A stretch of DNA of 64,000 nt from Kryptolebias marmoratus (lineage: Eukaryota; Chordata; Actinopteri; Cyprinodontiformes; Rivulidae). The notes beneath the pieces were generated by a model that saw nothing but the letters and a program-made list of their open reading frames with translations, did not search any database and was not told where the DNA came from. Position 1 is the stretch's first letter, and each line of letters starts with the position of its first letter. The translations under genes were made by a program, and so were the position numbers. Positions 60,701-64,000 of the stretch are shown here, piece after piece. Location: NCBI RefSeq assembly GCF_001649575.2, contig NC_051453.1, positions 916,987-980,986 of the forward strand, written 5' to 3'.

Positions 60701-63495
60701 GCCTGAAAAGAAGGGCTTAGTTGTTTTCTGAGTTCAGGCTGAAAGAACGCTGCCCAATTACATGCATGAGGTTACGAAAAACCCTAATCAGCATCATCTC
60801 CATCAGCCAATTAAACCAGGATTGTCATTTGGTGGTCTAATCAAGTGCACACGCTGTGAAGCTTTTATGGAAACCAAACCCTGCATGGTACCTGTTTCAA
60901 CAAGCTGTCAGAGGGACTCCAGACATCAGGGGAGCCATGTGTTCCTATCTGGGCACTGGCTGCCCTGGACATTACATAATGGTCTGACCTGAATTAAATA
61001 ATGAGGCTCTTTACACCTTCTATGGCTATTTGTGTTTCCTTCTGCACAGCACAGTGCACAGAACGGAGCTGATTTGAAACGGAAAATGTGCTGTATTTTG
61101 TGCTTTCAGATGGTAAAATTGTTACTGTATGATCTATAAGGTGCAAGCTTTTAAACACACAAAAAAGGATAAAAAGTAGCAACAAAACACACACAGATAG
61201 ATAGAGAAGTTTAGAGAAAAAAAGTGTTTAAAAAAAAAAAAAACAGAAAATGCATTTAGCAGAGAAAGCTTTTTAATCGTCTCACAATCAGTGAGAAATC
61301 AAGAACAGAAACAAAAAGAAAGAAGAGACCTACAGCTGTTGTTCAGGACCTGGTCAAGACTCTCACGCCACTGAACAGCTTCTTCAGGAGCAGGCCTGTG
61401 GAAAGAAACAAAATGACCTCTGTTCAGTCAAAAAGCTGCAGAAGAAGCGATAAAAGTAACTGGAAACCAAACAAACAGTTTCCTTGTCAGTGTGAAACTG
61501 TCCTGTGATGGAAGACAGACGGCACGGAGCAGAAAAACAGATGAAATGTTACATTCATGGAGGCTAATAGGTGTTGCTGAAACGGAGAACACTTAAACGA
61601 CTAATATTTTATAGGAAGATTTATTCACAATAAGCTTCTAAAACTGGCTTTTTATGAGTTATGAGAGACACCACAGCTTACAGTTCGACGCGTCTCCGTC
61701 ATGGACACAAGCTGTATTTCTTTTTGTCTATTTTCAATTAAAAACTAACTTTTGTTTGCTTAGTTACCTTTAAATGTTTTTTTTTTCTTGAACACCCAGA
61801 ACATGAATAAACTTTTTATAATTGTAAAAATATAAATAAAAAGGGATCTATTGGCTTGTACAGTACACATTTAAGGTATGAATCTACATTTGATCCAAGT
61901 GTTTTCCCAACTGACTGAAGCCTAGAAAACATTTCCTGGAAACATACTGTGTCTGGTACATGTTATTCCAATCAAGAGAGGATTTCAAGGCGAAGTTTGC
62001 TCTTTGAACAAGTTCAAAGAGGTGCTATCAATACTTAAGTTGAAACTCAATTCTTAAACAATGGTCCTTCCGTCGTCTCTGAGGTAAGTTTTCCAAAGCC
62101 TCTGTTCGTTTTTCATGTTTGACAATCAGTTGGAGAGATCAGCAAGTGTTGCAATCACCCGTTGGGGTCTCCTGCTAAATCTGGACTCGCTGTACAAAAG
62201 TTTGCGAAGACATAATAAAAGACTAAATTTCTTGCTATAGCAGGGTGGAAAGTTCCCATATGTTCACAAACAGCTGAAATCAAATCAGAGATTAATGGGT
62301 GGACATAATTAGCCGTTCTGTTCTGAACTGCAGGGGCCCTGATGACTAATTACAATCTGCTGAGCTGATCTAAATACAAAGGTCAAAAACGTTGTGAGAA
62401 AAATATAAACTAAACAGAAATATAATGTCAGCTTAGGGCTCAGTGTCTTCCATCAAATCTGCCCTCCAGCAGGTTTTATATATACACGCTTCATTAAAAC
62501 AGTTTTATTAGTAAGATAAGAAATGGGTAAATCCAGTTTCTTTCACAATACTGAAGTACAAGTTTTAAAAAAGAATGAGGTTTAACATCCTGTGCCTAAT
62601 TTCCCTCTCTATGCTGGTGCTTTTTAAGGCATCTGCTTTGTACCATCTCAGGCTGCCATCTGAGCTCACTCAGGTTTAATCTCCTTAGATCAGCAGATCG
62701 TGCGACTGCTCTGGGCTCTGTTCTCCCACTTTACCGTGATTTATCTGGTTACGGCTCAGGCAAACGCTGCCCACCTCACAGACGCTCATCCCTGAACAAA
62801 CACTCACTTCTGCAGCTTCTCCGGCTTCTTCTCAACCTTCTCCGGGTATGGAATGATGAAATCAATGGCATTTTCCGGCTTCTGCAGCAAAACTCCCAAT
62901 TTTGTCTTGATCTCTTTAGCCCTGAGGAAAACAAAGTCGAAGCAGAGTGTTTATGATTCTGTTTTATTTCTTTTCCAACATGCCGTGGACATTATATTCA
63001 AAAGTACATCTCTTTACTGATTCATCATTTGAAACAAAGAAAACTTGGATTTGTTAAACAATTTTAATAAAAGAGCAGTAAAAAAACCCAAAACCTACAA
63101 TTTTGATTAATGTTAAAATGCTAATATTTATTCAGTTACTTCCAATATGTTTAAAAACTTGACTAAATCATATGATTGATTTAAGATGAATAATTCTGAA
63201 TGTAATCCGCAGTTAAGCTTTTGTTAAAACAAAAATGGTTATAAAAATCAGCAGAAATGCTTGTAAAACCATAATTTTACTGTCAAAAGTCTTTTGAAAC
63301 TGAATAACAAAAAGTATAATCTAATGTAAAAAGTTGGAAGTTCTGACATGACTTTTTATTTCACTTTTTAGATGGTTTCAGATGGAAAATATTGATGACA
63401 GATGGGAGCAAAAAAAAAACAATCTAGGAAAGGTAATGATGCAGGTCTCACCGTTCAAGGCAGGTCTGAGGTAAAGCAGCTAATCCTTTGCACAT
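57761..63495 (-). CDS. rgs5: Regulator of G-protein signaling 5
   Basis: Five exons join in phase: 63495-63452, 62921-62808, 61395-61334, 58285-58119, 57925-57761, giving 183 aa (mammalian RGS5 is 181). The exon plan, a 44-nt first coding exon and breaks after CG, AA, T and GAG, mirrors the rgs4 gene in this window. The N-terminus [20 protein letters not shown] is diagnostic of RGS5, with Cys2 as N-degron and palmitoylation residue and a basic amphipathic helix. The RGS domain spans about 63-180: [11 protein letters not shown] with Glu-Asn at the G-alpha contact, VNIDH with the Asn contact, and [19 protein letters not shown] near the end, without a tail as in other RGS5 proteins. It is a GAP for Gi/Gq alpha; in mammals it is prominent in pericytes and vascular smooth muscle. 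Whether this is teleost rgs5a or rgs5b is not decided. Confidence 0.95.
58770..59235. mobile_element. Composite LINE-derived repeat in rgs5 intron 3
   Basis: The first part (ctgctgcttatctgtggttg, gaggaaacccagacatccct, ctccagctccttctgggg, gacatctctaagagtgatcc) matches a common fish LINE antisense pattern. The second part (from 59030: tctcgttcacacatgtgtca, cggctgactttcattcctcg, ctgttccctgttctcag) matches the antisense RTE-type reverse transcriptase also seen at 53713-54430. Confidence 0.6.
60481..60565 (-). mobile_element. Dispersed repeat family A, minus fragment in rgs5 intron 3
   Basis: The stretch cagctataactccatcattt, ctcaacataagatgatctta and gtccaaaactctgggaatgc shares its last block with 10130-10180, and its first block is the inverse of the ctgagttata segment at 31090. 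Confidence 0.5.
60690..61070. other. Non-repetitive block in rgs5 intron 3
   Basis: About 380 bp of mixed-composition, non-repetitive sequence including ccaattacatgcatgaggtt and cctaatcagcatcatctcca. It is a plausible conserved non-coding element within the largest (3,048-bp) intron, but this rests on composition alone. Confidence 0.25.
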
Positions 63496-63610
63496 TTTCC
63501 AGCGCCGTCAGTTGCAGTGTGTTCGTCTGAACTCTGTTTTCCTGTTGGTCTTCTGCGTGTTTCTGGGAGTTCCTTTTACTGTCTGACTCTGGCTTCCAGC
63601 TCATGGGGAG

Positions 63611-63617
63611 TTTTATA
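63611..63617 (-). promoter_or_regulatory. rgs5: TATA box of rgs5
   Basis: TATAAAA on the minus strand about 115 bp upstream of the ATG at 63495, predicting a start near 63585 and a 5'UTR of about 90 nt. Confidence 0.65.
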
Positions 63618-63619
63618 CA

Positions 63620-64000
63620 GACACCCTTTGGGCTGGAGGCCAGCAGCTAAGCCAATCAGACTGGAATGTGTACAGCACGGGCAGCGGAGGATCCTGAATC
63701 AGGAAGGGTGGGTTTTCACATGTGGATGGGTGTTTGCCTTCATCTTTAAATGAACCAACAGATCCCGGACGCTTCTGCAGGATGCAGAAAAGGAACATAG
63801 GTTTGCACTGATATTATCTGTTGCCAAGATGTTTCTCTCATAAATTTATACTTTATAATAATTCACAAAAGAAAAGAAAGAAAAAGAATAAATCTTTGAC
63901 TGGAATTCATTTGTGAACTTGCTGTTGCTTTGCGTCGAGTTTTATGATGAATACCAGATTGTTTTTGTTCTTTTCTGTTTTCTGCTGGTATATTTAGAAC
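63620..64000. other. Upstream flank of rgs5
   Basis: Proximal promoter region of the minus-strand rgs5 gene, moderately GC-rich next to the TATA box and AT-rich beyond about 63820. No CArG box or other site could be assigned with confidence. Confidence 0.4.

Overview
The window is vertebrate nuclear DNA, most likely from a teleost fish. Genes are split by GT-AG introns, the DNA is AT-rich, and many interspersed elements resemble teleost families (LINE 3' ends, RTE-type LINE pieces, hAT-like MITEs, CA/TG microsatellites). It is not microbial: there are no operons, ribosome-binding sites or CRISPR. I cannot name the species.

Three protein genes can be supported by joining exons whose splice sites and reading phases agree. 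(1) A minus-strand secreted fetuin / histidine-rich-glycoprotein family gene, CDS 7357 down to 2347, 7 coding exons, 648 codons, with two cystatin-like domains and a long His-rich tail. (2) rgs4 on the plus strand, CDS 33856-37911, 5 exons, 205 aa. (3) rgs5 on the minus strand, CDS 63495 down to 57761, 5 exons, 183 aa. rgs4 and rgs5 are convergent neighbours, as in mammals. Both encode small R4-class RGS proteins, GTPase-activating proteins for Gi/Gq alpha subunits. Both begin Met-Cys-Lys-Gly-Leu, the start that exposes Cys2 to the oxygen-sensitive Cys/Arg N-degron pathway in the mammalian proteins. All three genes have a TATA box 100-145 bp upstream of the ATG.

Layout: 1-2200, repeats and intergenic DNA; 2202-7466, fetuin/HRG-like gene; 7.5-33.6 kb, a 26-kb stretch without a recognisable gene but with many mobile elements, including a complete-looking solo LTR (15360-16495, TG...CA ends, 4-bp target duplication), a hAT-like element containing a 103-bp assembly gap (12763-13553), a deleted DNA transposon (18428-19024) and LINE 3' ends; 33.7-39.9 kb, rgs4 with a probable 2-kb 3'UTR; 39.9-57.2 kb, repeat-rich spacer; 57.2-63.6 kb, rgs5.

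I found no convincing undescribed multi-gene system. The most unusual features are the fetuin gene's 31-unit coding repeat (12 bp per unit, open in several frames), the TG tracts directly before two of its splice acceptors, and the solo LTR with a very long putative R region holding intron-like splice signals.
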